A stretch of 64,000 bases of DNA from Nematostella vectensis. Lineage: Eukaryota; Cnidaria; Anthozoa; Actiniaria; Edwardsiidae. Of the stretch, positions 12,101 to 23,000 are shown in pieces (position 1 is the stretch's first letter; every line of letters begins with the position of its first letter). The stretch is from positions 4,329,501 to 4,393,500 of the forward strand of contig NC_064043.1 in the NCBI RefSeq assembly GCF_932526225.1, read 5' to 3'. The notes under the pieces are model-generated. The model was given only the letters and a program-made list of their open reading frames with translations, was not told where the DNA came from and made no database searches. Both the position numbers and the translations under genes were made by a program.

Positions 12101-15100
12101 ATTATTTTTATTAGAATCAGCAGAATAATAAAAAACCCACCCTATTCCAATACCTGATTTCTTGCAAATTCCAGAGTTGGCAGAAAATTCTCAGAAGATT
12201 TACACACAATCTGAAACAGGCAAAGAAAATTAATGATTAAAAAAATATATATTTCTATTGTTTTGGGGCGATTTCCCAACATTTCTTAACATTCAATAAG
12301 CCAATTACAATAGACAGGCTCTTAACAATTCTACTAATCCTCCTGATAAATGCCATATAATACTACATAGTACCTTGTTTATTGGGGATTCATAAAAAAA
12401 TATAAAAGCCTATAAAAGTTCCTTTATATCTACCCAAGCAGTGCTAGCCCTCTGTTAACCTAAGCTCCTTCCCTTTTCTGAATTTGGGATTTTCAAAATA
12501 AAGAAAAATCAGCATAAATTGTGATCCTAGAACTTACAGACGCTAGGCCAACTAGGCGATCATCTTTATCCAATAACGGCAATAATGTTACTGATGAGAT
12601 AGAGATAAATGTAAATGATCTGTTACATATAATGAACAGAACACTTGTAAAAAGACGAATAAATCCATATATAGACAATAAAAGATTACCAAAGAAAGAA
12701 ACTTATAGACCCCAAAAACACCTGACCCTGACCCTGTGTCTCAAATGTTTAACCGCTTAAAGAAGAGTTTCCTTTCTGATGTACTGTAGGGTAAAATATA
12801 CTGTCAAAATTGTTATCCCCTCCTCCCTCCCCCCCTCCCCCCCCCCCCCCCATCCCAATCAAAAAAGGAAGGTAGACACCCTCCCCACACAACAGTATAT
12901 AAGAACCCCCCTGGGGAACCAAAGTTCACACCAAGCACAAACAGAACTTGGCTATCTCAAAATTTTTTGGTAGAAACAGTACCTTGATTTGATGAATTAC
13001 AGTCTACAGTTGATGGCATCAGTGATGCAAACGGGTCATCATCATCTAGATGTTGTACTTGAACTATTTCTTTGAATTCACAAATATTACTAGAAAAAGG
13101 ATAAAAAATGTTCAATGTAAAATCTGTGGCCACAATAATTTAATTGAGGGGAGGGGTTTCAAAGCAAGAGAACAAAATCAAGAGACAAAATCAAAGCTGA
13201 GCCTTAGTAGTTTACTGTTCTTGTTCAAAATCATTATATATGTGCAATTATTGTAGATTTTTTAGATAAGATGTTTTAATTGGAATTCTGGGAAATTCGT
13301 TTTGAAAATGAGAAAAAAACAGTGAATCAATTAGGTTAGGGAAGCCCTTATTTTACATGATTGAAGAGTTTCAATAGAAACTCTGACTTACCCTATCACC
13401 TAACATCAAGCGCTAGACATTTTCAAGAGCCATTAACTAATCAATTAAAAGCTCAGCTTCACAATTCCCACAATATATCATTCATGAACATTTATTTACT
13501 AACCTTGCTATGCCTGATTTGGGTAATATAACTGGATTTGTTGAATCTTTGGCAAAAGCTTCTAAATCACTGCTCTCAGGATTAAGAATAAATAGAAGAA
13601 CATCAGCCTAGGATTAAAGAAATAGAAGCATTTAGCAGACGCTAAAACAATCTGTACATCACATGGTAAATCACTTATTGTCTATTCACAGTATCAAGCT
13701 CAAATCCATTATCTTCTATTGTTTATCTATATACAAAGCAAAACATTTCAGCAAGTCATAGAAAATTAAACTATATACTATGACAAAAATTTCTTTGGGA
13801 GATCTCTATAACTTGTGTGTGCCTTGCCTTTGCACATCCTCACATTCATCTATGGGAAAAGTTTGGGGGCACTAATTTGAAGTGGGGGGCATAATGTAAG
13901 CTGAGCAATAAAACAAGCATTTACAGCAGTATATCAGGGAAAAACTTTTTGTAGAAATCATAGGTACTGTACGACACTTCTAACTAAAACTTTGTTAAAG
14001 CCTTTGTAGTTTAATAGTTGATAACATGGCCCTCAAAAAAGATTTTAAGCTCGAAGGTCTGTAACTATCACATTGAAATCGTTTGTTTTTATGTTTGGTA
14101 ACATGGATGAATTCAAACATAGGAAATCTTTAACCTGATTTTCGCTATTTTAACAGCAACTGTAAGATTCACCCCCATGAGTCTTAAACTTGATATGCAA
14201 CTTTATAAGAGAGTATTTTTCCTCATTATTATCTTATAGGGTATTACGGTTTGAGCCAAATCCTATAAAAATACAATCATTACTCTAATAAAGAACAAGT
14301 TTAATCTATAATAGACATGTGTTGCTTTAAGAGAAATGGTTACGTTTGGCTTCTTTAGAAAAAGAAGGAAAAAGCAACGGTTGCTAAGTATGTTAGTACC
14401 CCTGTAGAGAATGTTATATAATTCGGGTGATTTCCGTTTGTATGAGAAAGCAGAGCACTCACTTATACTTTGCCCTCCAGTCTAGAATGTATCTTAACCC
14501 ATGAATATTACTTTACTTTTACACTTTGAATTAAAACTGTTATTGTTTCCTTAGGCTTGGGAAAGCAGATTGTTAGTGTAGAAAAAGATATGCGTCACAA
14601 ATACATTTAACTCTATCTAGGCTTTCTTATGTGCAGTTTTGAATAGCATAATGACCCCCTCCTGATTTCAATACAAAAAAACTTTGCAATTGCAGTTTTC
14701 TCAAACCACCAGCAAACACAATCCGTCTTTAGTAAAATCTGTATAAAAATAAACCTAAAAAATAAAAAATGCACAGAGGTTAGGAATTAATTTAAACGAT
14801 AGCTATTTATGACTAAATAAATTTCCCATATATCCATTAATCTAGGGTTAAAACCATTACAGCGGCAATTTAGGAATTAATTTAAACGATAGCTATTGAT
14901 GACTAAATAAATTTCCCATATATCCATTAATCTAGGGTTAAAACCATTACAGCGGCAATTTGTAAAGACTTTAATGTAAATATTGTACCTGCTATTACCT
15001 AGACTTATCTAAATGCAGTCAAATTCAAAACAACAGACTTGGGCCAGTGGCGCTTATTTAGTATAAATAATAATATTGGATCGTTATGAAAATTTTTAGA

Positions 15101-16443
15101 ACAAGAAACGACGCACGAGCGGGTTTATAGGATTTTACCAGTTTACGATCGTTTTTTTATTTACTTTTATTTTTATTATTTATTTACTTAATCGCGTGAC
15201 ATCTCGCATTACACCTCTAGGGGATACGTGGCTAAAAAGCCGAAAAGTTACACGGTGTTTGTTATTTTTATCGCTCATCATCATATCAAAATGAAAGTTT
15301 AAGTTTGCATTTAAAGGCTTGTTCATTTTTCATTTTGTTGAAAAATGCGGTGAGGCGGAAATTATAAAGCTATTATGACAGAAAAAAGGCTTGGTGTTGG
15401 CTCGTCAAGTAATCAGTTATACGAAGAATAGATTCTTAATCCTCGAGTATTAAGAAGTTTAAATATACGGCGCGCCAATTCTGCGACTGATGAAGTGTAA
15501 TCGCGTAGGGTAAAACCACCATTGCGTTTTTGCCGCGTACTCGAACACCCGATTGAGGTCAAAACATTTCAATCTTTTATCCTTTAAAAAAAGACCCTTA
15601 GTTGGAAAGCAAACACTCGAATAAATGAATTTTTGGAGGATAAACTACTCCATTTTTACCCCTGTTAAGACTTTACTATAAACACACTAGCAATGTCAGA
15701 TTATCCTGATTTTGAGGAAGTGGGGTAAATTACTATGCGAACCAGTAGTTATTGAATCGAGCATCAAGTGAATTACGGAGCAGTGTCATAGGATAAGGGA
15801 TACAAAATAAAAAATTGTAAATATTTCAACTCTACGATCTTCGGTTGTATATGTTAATGGAGGTTTTCTTGATTTTATGGTCACGGTATCTCGCTGAAAT
15901 TTTAATGGACGCTCTCTGGTATGATATGGATGAAGTGTACCTTATCAACCAAAACATAACATAGCGTTGCAGCTATTGGTCTCGGTGTATGCCAAAAAAA
16001 AATGACCAGAAATACGCAACCCAATATAAGCTAAACAACATCGCTTACCGCTTGAGGCAAAAGACATCGTAGCAATCTCTCTGCATTCTTAGTAAACGAT
16101 GCAGGATTTGACTGCGACCATAGCTCCGTTAAAGCATTCTAGGAGACAAACAACGCTTAGGGCAAAACATTTTAAACGGAGCAAGTACACACAAAAGTAA
16201 AAAAGGATTTCCTTGTTAGAAAACACTGTTAGTATTCAAACAGACAGAAGAAGAGAGTAAATATCTCCCAAAAAAATGCGAGAAGTTGAAGTGGACCGTT
16301 GTGCATTTTGTTGGGATTTGTTGACCTACCTGGGCTGAGGATGAAAATTCAACACCACGACTGTTGTTTGTATCAGGAGGCAGAAGAGTATCTTTGATAA
16401 ACCTCAATTTGTTAGTGAGGTATAACAGAGCGGAGACCAACAT
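1979..16443 (-). CDS. PDE2A: PDE2-type dual-GAF cyclic nucleotide phosphodiesterase (3' end off window)
   Basis: Hydrolyses cAMP and cGMP in the cytosol; in the PDE2 family cGMP binding to GAF-B activates the enzyme. I assembled 26 exons from minus-strand similarity, with AG acceptors, GT donors and matching phases across nearly all joins. Order: N-terminal segment, GAF-A, linker helix, GAF-B, linker, first part of the PDEase catalytic domain. The catalytic part includes YHNW and the metal-site motif [13 protein letters not shown], which resemble PDE2 more than PDE5, 6 or 11. The remaining catalytic exons lie beyond position 1. Two gaps remain: the end of GAF-A (8510-10084) and a phase mismatch between exons 13504-13607 and 12983-13045. 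The most upstream exon found begins with ATG at 16443, right after an acceptor; whether this is the true start is unknown. The gene is the downstream neighbour of the ABCC transporter, same strand. Confidence 0.9.
2634..2803. mobile_element. MITE-like element with inverted ends
   Basis: The left end (TTAAGGCCGATTTGGAC) and the reverse complement of the right end (TAAAGGCTGATTTAGAC) match with few differences. The similarity runs on inwards (GTTGTATGCGRCC on one side, CTTGTATGCGACACC on the other). About 170 bp, no coding capacity, inside the PDE intron between exons 2324-2446 and 2846-2916. Target duplication is unclear, possibly TA. Confidence 0.7.
3738..4345. repeat. 91-bp minisatellite, about 7 copies
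   Basis: Tandem 91-bp unit containing CCTACTTCTCGTGG, ACCACAAATATACTAC, AGTATCTATGCAAATGC and TTGGCGGGAAAACGC. Inner copies are almost identical; the outer ones have diverged. It ends about 30 bp from the donor of PDE exon 4377-4454, so it starts almost at the 5' end of that intron in gene orientation. Confidence 0.95.
4377..8043 (-). CDS. PDE2A: PDE2 exons: GAF-B domain and linker
   Basis: Nine exons, 5' to 3': 8004-8043, 7850-7913, 6225-6303, 5807-5867, 5353-5434, 4975-5009, 4856-4894, 4529-4602, 4377-4454. All joins keep phase. They read in order [112 protein letters not shown] and [10 protein letters not shown]. The NKFDE motif typical of cGMP-binding GAF domains (NK, then F, then DE) is intact, so cGMP regulation is likely kept. 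Exons are very short (35 to 82 nt). Confidence 0.92.
5216..5305 (-). repeat. Dispersed repeat with long C/G run (copy 1)
   Basis: On the minus strand it reads AGGCGCTTACCCAGGATTAG, then a G run of about 20, then GTGCGCAGTCATAGGTATCA. A second copy in the opposite orientation is at 33450-33525. No coding capacity. It lies in the PDE intron between exons 4975-5009 and 5353-5434. Confidence 0.65.
6378..7490. repeat. 20/19-bp minisatellite, about 55 copies
   Basis: Unit GTGCCAGTAGGATGTGGTGG (20 bp), interspersed with a 19-bp form lacking one C (GTGCAGTAGGATGTGGTGG) that clusters at 6685-7010 and 7105. Open frames of over 300 codons on the minus strand are only translations of the repeat ([18 protein letters not shown]-like). 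Lies in the PDE intron between exons 6225-6303 and 7850-7913. Confidence 0.96.
8399..12033 (-). CDS. PDE2A: PDE2 exons: GAF-A domain
   Basis: Seven exons, 5' to 3': 11949-12033, 10792-10844, 10591-10665, 10486-10524, 10264-10332, 10084-10120, 8399-8510. The first reads [17 protein letters not shown], then [71 protein letters not shown]. The last reads [20 protein letters not shown], leading into the connecting helix. By comparison with vertebrate PDE2A about 20 to 25 residues (the strand around the conserved LCVPV) are missing between 10084 and 8510, and the phases require an extra exon there; I could not find it. GAF-A of PDE2 mainly mediates dimerisation. Confidence 0.85.
8575..9225. repeat. 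ATC/CAC-rich degenerate tandem repeat
   Basis: Imperfect repeats built from CATCATTATCATCA and CACCACACTAACACCACTATC blocks. Strong trinucleotide bias, no stable unit length. Open frames here (runs of V, M, I, D) are low-complexity artefacts. It fills much of the intron where a GAF-A exon is missing from my model. Confidence 0.9.
10915..11936. repeat. 22/23-bp G-rich minisatellite, about 45 copies
   Basis: Unit GGGGGCTACTAGGGGTGTGG plus TG, with variants in which GTG is replaced by GAG or GCG, or the T of CTACTAGG changes. Larger blocks recur (for instance 11215-11290 resembles 11490-11530). G-rich on plus, so the PDE transcript is C-rich here. It stops only about 13 bp from the donor of PDE exon 11949-12033. 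Long open frames on both strands are repeat artefacts. Confidence 0.96.
12154..16443 (-). CDS. PDE2A: PDE2 exons: N-terminal region
   Basis: Six exons, 5' to 3': 16330-16443, 16049-16138, 13504-13607, 12983-13045, 12538-12590, 12154-12210. They read [81 protein letters not shown]; and [15 protein letters not shown]. This follows the N-terminal GAF-like segment of vertebrate PDE2A (a short helix, then the LLDGES and VMPLADKE strands). Joins are in phase except between 13504-13607 and 12983-13045, where a small exon is probably missing. The 5' end is unresolved: the first exon starts with ATG at its acceptor, and a possible non-coding exon with a GTGAGT donor lies near 17190. Confidence 0.75.
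14781..14960. repeat. Recent 90-bp tandem duplication
   Basis: 14781-14870 and 14871-14960 are head-to-tail copies, differing at a single base that I can see (CTATTTATGAC versus CTATTGATGAC). Lies in the large PDE intron between exons 13504-13607 and 16049-16138. The rest of that intron (13.7-16.0 kb) shows nothing I can name. Confidence 0.95.
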
Positions 16444-19132
16444 CTGATGAAACACTAGAACCATTTCTTCCTAATGTAAACTTTGAAGACAGGTTAACAA
16501 CGGCCAAGATGAGTATTTCTGAGGACATGAAAGATCAAGAATGATTACTTAGACTGACTGACGTGAACTAAGCACACACCGCTCTCCAAATGGTTCGCTC
16601 CAAATATGGACCCCCAGTGCTCTATTACAGCGCACGCCATTGGGTTACTTAAACAATACCTATTGTTTACCCTCGATATGTCTTTTTTCGCGCGAAATAT
16701 TCGCGAATAAAGCGCATAGTCAAAAAAATCCTTTTTTATAATTAGAACTTTTATCTTGTTACAATATGTCAAGTAATATCCTAGCACTAATGTCGAAATC
16801 TGATGTAAGATATAGGAGGCTATCAATAAACAGTGACGAGCTGTCATCGATACAAAACGTGAAAAACAAAATCATACAATAAACTATTCTTTCTGTAGTG
16901 AGACCCTTGTATTGAAAGAAAATAGTCATCAGCAAACAACATAAGTTCCTACCAGCAGGTATGTTATCAGCGCCGTGCCAACGTGTCTATTATAAATCAA
17001 CTCCTTTTTGTGAACGAAAACCATCATTCATTCACCTGTAATGTCATCCGTGCTCTGAATGGGTTTTATGTTTCAAATCTAGACATATAGCTCGGCAGCT
17101 AGCCGTCCATCGGGTTCTGTCGAAATAATTTATTCTTTCGCCGATTTGTGGGTTATTTCAACCATTCAATCACGAACAAGCGTTACCCAACTCACCTGCT
17201 CATCGGGAGATCTCCAGCTTTTGGTTGGATGTCAACACTAGGCACTTTCGCTACTCTAAACCTTCAAACATTCAAATTTATCTTCAATTTGCATTCTAAA
17301 TATCTTTGTCAAAATTTTGACTAAAATGTGAGGTGCTTTACGATTTGTTCTTTTGTAGTAATAGACTATATATCGATTAAGCTCAAAGATGGTGCAAAGG
17401 ATGATTTGCAAGAAAAAGAATAAATTGGGGGATAGCTTGTGTTAACGAAAATATATCCCTCATTGCAAGGAAATGCGCCTCAAAGCAAGGAAATGCGCTG
17501 TAGAGTTAACTCACTTTTTGGTATGAAGAAAAGATGAGCTTTGAGAATTTTAAACAGAATATATCAGCTACTTCCGAGGCCAATAATAGGCAATTGACGT
17601 CATTTACCGCTAGAAGAAAGTGGGATTAGAAAGGCGGTGAGTATCAAAGCAGGATTTTGTTTTTATCCTCTGACTACACTCTTCTACACGACTCTCGTAA
17701 GAGTTTGAAATTCAGAATCATTGCGCATTTCATCCTTCACCGCGAAAATCTATACGATTTATTATATTGGTGAGTAACAGTAGTTGCTGTTGTAATAGTC
17801 TTGATAAATAATAATTATCCATGATTATTCATAATTCTTATCGTTAATTGCCTGAGCTCTGAGAAGAGCCGAAGAGTCCAACATGTTATTGTTTTCAATC
17901 AAGTCCTCAATTCGCTTTACAAACGCCAGGGGTTAAGCAAACACGATTTTTAAATCGGCGAAGAACGATGCAATAAAAAAGATTCTATCGCGAAAGCCAA
18001 AATAAAACCTACAATAAATCATCCCAGCCATCTATATTTCTCATAGAGTATCCAAGCATGCGTCAAAACCCTGATAACTCGAATCCTTACTCAAGATCCT
18101 CTCTTCGAAAGTTTGGCCCCTCGGATCTTCGATTTATCAGGGTTTACATTATTCCAGTGTATGGCGCATCTCTGGCCTATCGCCTAAGGCACTTAGAGCT
18201 CTCGTTAAGAAGATCACTCAATGGACCACACGGAAAGCATGAATGCTGATTCCCTTTTGGGTCTCTTTGGACCGTGGGCTAAATTTAGACAGGATTTTGT
18301 CATTCATGTTTGCTTTTATATGCCAAAATACTAAATTTTACTGCTTGCCTTGCTTTTTGAAGGCGTACAGCAAAGCTCCCTACCCTCCCCCTCCCCTTAA
18401 ACACTCACATTCAGCTATTGTTTCTTCTTTTATTTCATAATGGACATTTCAAAGATACTTTCTATGAGCCTGGTGCATGGTGAAGAAAGCAAACATAATG
18501 ATAATTTTTTTCAACCGTAACATTAGCTAGGTTACCAGCCCGATTCCGAGAAATAAGCGGAATCCCCTTGTTGAGAACTTTCTTCAGAAAAGATCCATAT
18601 CACCTCCCCCGGGGGGGGGGGGGGGGGGGGGGGAAGGGGGGGTATGAGATCTCCTCTGAAATCAAGCACTGTTTTTTTATTCACCCTATTCCATTTCTTA
18701 GGCACATCACGCTTGCATAATCTATGATCAAATATAATGTGTTTATTTTATCACAAACCAAAATAATCTGGTATAAGACGTGTGAATATGAGTTCCGACC
18801 CGGCTATACAAAACAAAATCCCCTCAGGGAGAAGAAATGCCATCAATAACATGCGGGTCGATCTAACGATTGACTAATGATATTAATATTATACAGATCA
18901 TTCCTTTCTAAATTTTTTTTAACCTCGGTACGAAATGAATACGAATACGAAGTTTTCATAGTCTGTTTACAGGCTAGATTTCTTTTTACTTGATAAATGG
19001 GACATTCTCATGCTTTCCAAAGGCGCCTCTGTCCCTTTTTAAAATTGCCTTCGGACCGATTGTAACCCCTTTGATAAGCCCATTGTTATTTCAAAGTGTG
19101 TCGTTTTCACTCCCTGGTACACGCCTAAAGTC
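16444..19132. other. Spacer between ABC transporter 3' end and PDE2 5' end
   Basis: No protein-coding exon recognised. A GTGAGT donor read on minus near 17190 (preceded by GATGAGCAG) could end a non-coding first exon of the PDE gene. A G run of about 23 lies at 18611-18633. On minus an AATAAA is present near 18743-18748, roughly 390 nt beyond the transporter stop codon, and is a reasonable polyadenylation signal for it. Confidence 0.45.
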
Positions 19133-20046
19133 TTATGTGGGGCATTGACTCCCATAAAGGTGAGCAAAATACCCGTCAGACTTCTTGAGCAAAGTCTCCG
19201 GCTTGTCAAACTCCACGATGCGGCCATTATCCAGCACCATGACCCGGTCATAATCAATGATAGTGCTAAGTCGGTGAGGCACGGTTATAATTGTGCTGTT
19301 CTTAAACTTGGATCTAATAATCTCTTGCACCAAACGATCCGTCTTATAATCGACCACCGAGGTAGCTTCATCAAGCACTAAGATCTTAGTATTATAAACC
19401 AAAGCCCTTGCTAAAGCGACCAGTTGTTTTTCGCCAGTGCTGAAGGCGGCAGAACACTCGGCTAGGTCTTGGTACAGCTGCTTCGGGAGAGTCTCCACCC
19501 AAGGCTTTAGGTGCACTTTGTCCAAGGCCTCCCACACTTCTTTGTCAGTGCGTTTGCTGAACGGGTCTACGTTGCATCGCACATTACCACAGAATATGAC
19601 GGGGTCCTTGGTGATCACAGAAATCCCTTGCCTAGATCGCTGCAAGTTCATTCCTTTGATATCCACATCATCAATCAGTATCTTCCCTTCGATTTCAGGC
19701 ATCCTAAATAAAGCGTGGATAACGGAGGATTTCCCCGATCCGTTCCGTCCGACAATCCCGATCTTTTCGCCGGCGCTGACGCTAAACGTGAGATCCTTGA
19801 GCGCCCGCAGTCCATCCTTTTCGTAGGTCAGCGAGACGTTATCGCATACTACATGCCCCGCGCTCGGCCACGGTTCGTGGGGCTGGGTTCGATTATCGTA
19901 CCCAGGCTCCGACTCGATATTACTATGATCCAATAGACGCTGTACTGACGTCATATAATTCTCGACATCGAAGCACCGTTTAACTCCATATATGGACAGT
20001 TCACAAGCCATCTGGATAGCATACACTAGAGATATGCCAGTAAAAG
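19133..20046 (-). CDS. ABCC4: ABCC exon 10: end of TMD2 and NBD2
   Basis: Terminal exon. It starts with the last TMD2 helix (FTGISLVYAIQMACEL) and the VENYMTSVQRLLD linker, then NBD2. Walker A is GIVGRNGSGKSS, Walker B is KILVLDEATS with the catalytic Glu present, D-loop is VVD, and the H-loop His is in VPHRLST. Two motifs depart from the family: the Q-loop position reads VITKDPVIF, Lys where Gln is expected, and the signature reads FSTGEKQL rather than a SGGQ or SVGQ form. The protein ends SQCPT with TAA at 19133. The acceptor is at 20047-20048. Confidence 0.95.
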
Positions 20047-23000
20047 CTGGAAAAGGAAAAACACGAGTTTATGCATCTTGTAAAGGCTCCACTATATTTA
20101 TTGCTTTTCATAAAATATTTCCAGTAGAGAGTGCGACTATATTCTTATAAATAATAATAATATAAGCTGATAGAAACTCGATCATTGATGTTCGTAACAG
20201 CTGCATTAAGCCCACAAATTCCTATGCAAACGAGGTTTACATGCACTACGGGTGAATCGATTGGTTTTGCCATCTATAAGGTTAGATTAAGCCTTTTCCT
20301 GATCCTTAGATCAAATTAGAGACTCATGTTAGGCACGGAAAAAAACGCCACCAGCCTCGTTCCCAGGGTTCAGGGTTCGTTCAAAATGGCGTCTCATACT
20401 AGAAATTACCCATAACACCCCGGGAACGCGGCTGAAACGCCACGTTTACGATTCATGTCCCACCTGGTCCTACATTCATGAGGTGCGCGCCAAACACTAC
20501 GGCGGCTAGGTACATCACACACAGAAGATCAATGCGCAGTGCTACCCAGGCCTCCAGAATCACGGCCGTGCAGGACGTCTGGCAGTGGGAGTCCTGGTAC
20601 CTAGAGACGAAAAACACCATGAAATGACATGCTGTTGATGTTTGCGATGATGATATGTTGGATAGAGTAGTAATGCCTAACCCTTAATCAAGGCGCTGAT
20701 CCAGTAAAAACAAGTTTGTAGTAAGCATATGGAGTTTAATTGAGCCGCTTATTTTACTACGATATAGAATCTTAAAAATCTCAATAATCAAAAGTAGTCT
20801 GGATAAAATTCTAAGCTATATGGGCGAGTACTTTGCGAGCTATGTTGTTGAGTTTCCCCTTTCCTTGACACAGACTGACCAAACATGTCATGCGACCTAT
20901 ACCCTCTCCCCATCTCTCCCCCCCTTTCCTTTGCTACACCAGCCTAAACATATTTTCTGTGAACTCGTCCACCGTGTCATGTGATCTATATACCCTCCCC
21001 TCCCCCCCTTTCCTTTGCCACACCAACCTAAACACATCGTCAGTGAACTCATCCACCATGTCATGTGATATATATATCATCCCCTCTCCCCTCCCCTCTT
21101 CTTTTGCCACACCAACCTTAACACATCGTCAGTGAACTCATCCACCATGTCATGTGATCTATATCCCCTCCCCTCTCCCCTCCCCCCCCTCTCTTCTTTT
21201 GCCACACCAACCTAAACACATCGTCTGTGAACTCATCTACCACGTCATGTGATCTATATACCCTCCCCTCCCCCCCTTCTTTTGCCACACCAACCTAAAC
21301 ACATTGTTGGTGAACTCAATTTAAGGCTGTCCCAAAGATGCTCCAAATTTCTTAAAAAGATGCTCCAAAAATACCAAAAAGTTGCTCCAAAAATTGCAAA
21401 AGTTGCCACAAATTTGCAAAAGTTGCCAAAAAGATGCCACAAATTTGCAAAAGTTGCCAAAAAGATGCTCAAAAAATGGAATAAGAATTATAGAAAAATT
21501 GTCCAAAGTGTAAAAATTTGCCAACAAATTTAATACATTTTTCAAAGTTGATGAGAGAATGCTGCTTAACAATTCTTTTCAACATTAAAAAACATTGATT
21601 GGAAATTTAATGTAAATATGTAATATGCAATGTAATATGTATATAAATTATGATGCAATAAAAGAGGCATCATGAAAAAACGAAACGACTTGGTTCACAG
21701 TGCAACTTAAAGAAAGATTTGTCCATGTGAGTTTTATAACAACATGGCTGATAGCCAAAGCACATGCAGGCTAGTGAGGCAACACTCCCTTGTTGCCATT
21801 ATATCGGAGCATCACAGGCACTTCAAACTTGCTTGTTGTCATTGTATCTGAGCATCACTGACACTTCAAGTGTCTCCTCTAGTGCACTGTCCTGCTGTCA
21901 GCTAAAAGCATTTTGTAGGTGACTGAATACTCTCACTGCTGCTGCCGAGCTTGATTGGATGAGTAAGATCTTCTTCGTAGCCGCTGACCAGTTAGGAAGA
22001 GTATTCACATGATCTGCCCACAAAGATATTTTCTCTTCCTTTGTGGTGCAAACTACTCCATCTGCAGCGGCCAAGTAGCTTGGTAACTCTTCAACCAGAG
22101 AAGCAACCTCATAATTGGAGAAAAATCCAAACTACTGCAGCTCCTCTACAGATGCTGCATTTAGGTGCAGTTCCTGTACCTTCACAGGGCAACACAAGCG
22201 TGCTGCCTTGAAGGCACCCACGGTAGAACAGAATTCTACACTAAATTAGAAAATATTGAAAACCTGGAGCTATGCAGGCCTTTGCATTTGCAACCAGCTC
22301 GTTGTAGATATCAGGATCATCATTTGCATGCTGCTTTGCTTTGGCCTCAACATTCCGGTATGCCTCAATGGCAATAGCATGGGCTACTGTAGACAGGCGC
22401 TCATAAAAGGAAAATACAAGGGGCCCATCTACTTCTAGATAATAGGTGGCAGAAACGAAATGCTTGCCTGCATCAGCCAAAGCAGCCAGCTCCATTTCTA
22501 GGTCACGTGTAGCATGTGTAGCCTCAGGATCATCGAACACCTCCAGCAGCTTGGCTCTGCACATGGGTTAGAGGTGGTCATTCTCTCTCAAGAAGGGCTC
22601 CACATCTCCATAGTACTGGGTAACCAAATCAAGTACTTAATAATTACTCCACCATCTTGTCTCTGATCTCAGCTGAATAGAAGTCCCTGTTCTTGTCTTC
22701 CAAGCTAGTCTGGCTGCAGGGCTTTGGGAAAACATTGTATTCCAGTATCTAGAAAATGTCTCTAGCACTGTAAACTCAAAATGTTTCCCAGCATTCAATG
22801 GTATGTGAAAAGCACTTCACATTAAAAACATTTGGAAAGTAAAACCCGACCTGACGCAAGGCAGCTTCATTTACAGCAGCACCATCCCTCATTGCAGCCA
22901 GAAGATGATTAGGTAAAATTCTAAGCATAGAATCAGTCGCTGAGCCAGCTGTTCTGTATTGAGGCTGCGAGCTAAAACTTCAATCTTGACAAGTCGCTGC

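Noticed and set aside
18058-18440. Two short plus-strand open frames in the PDE/ABC spacer
   Set aside because: No similarity, no coding bias and no splice signals supporting them.
20890-21135. Small plus-strand open frames in the exon-8 array
   Set aside because: Antisense shadow of the duplicated exon end and pyrimidine-rich intron.
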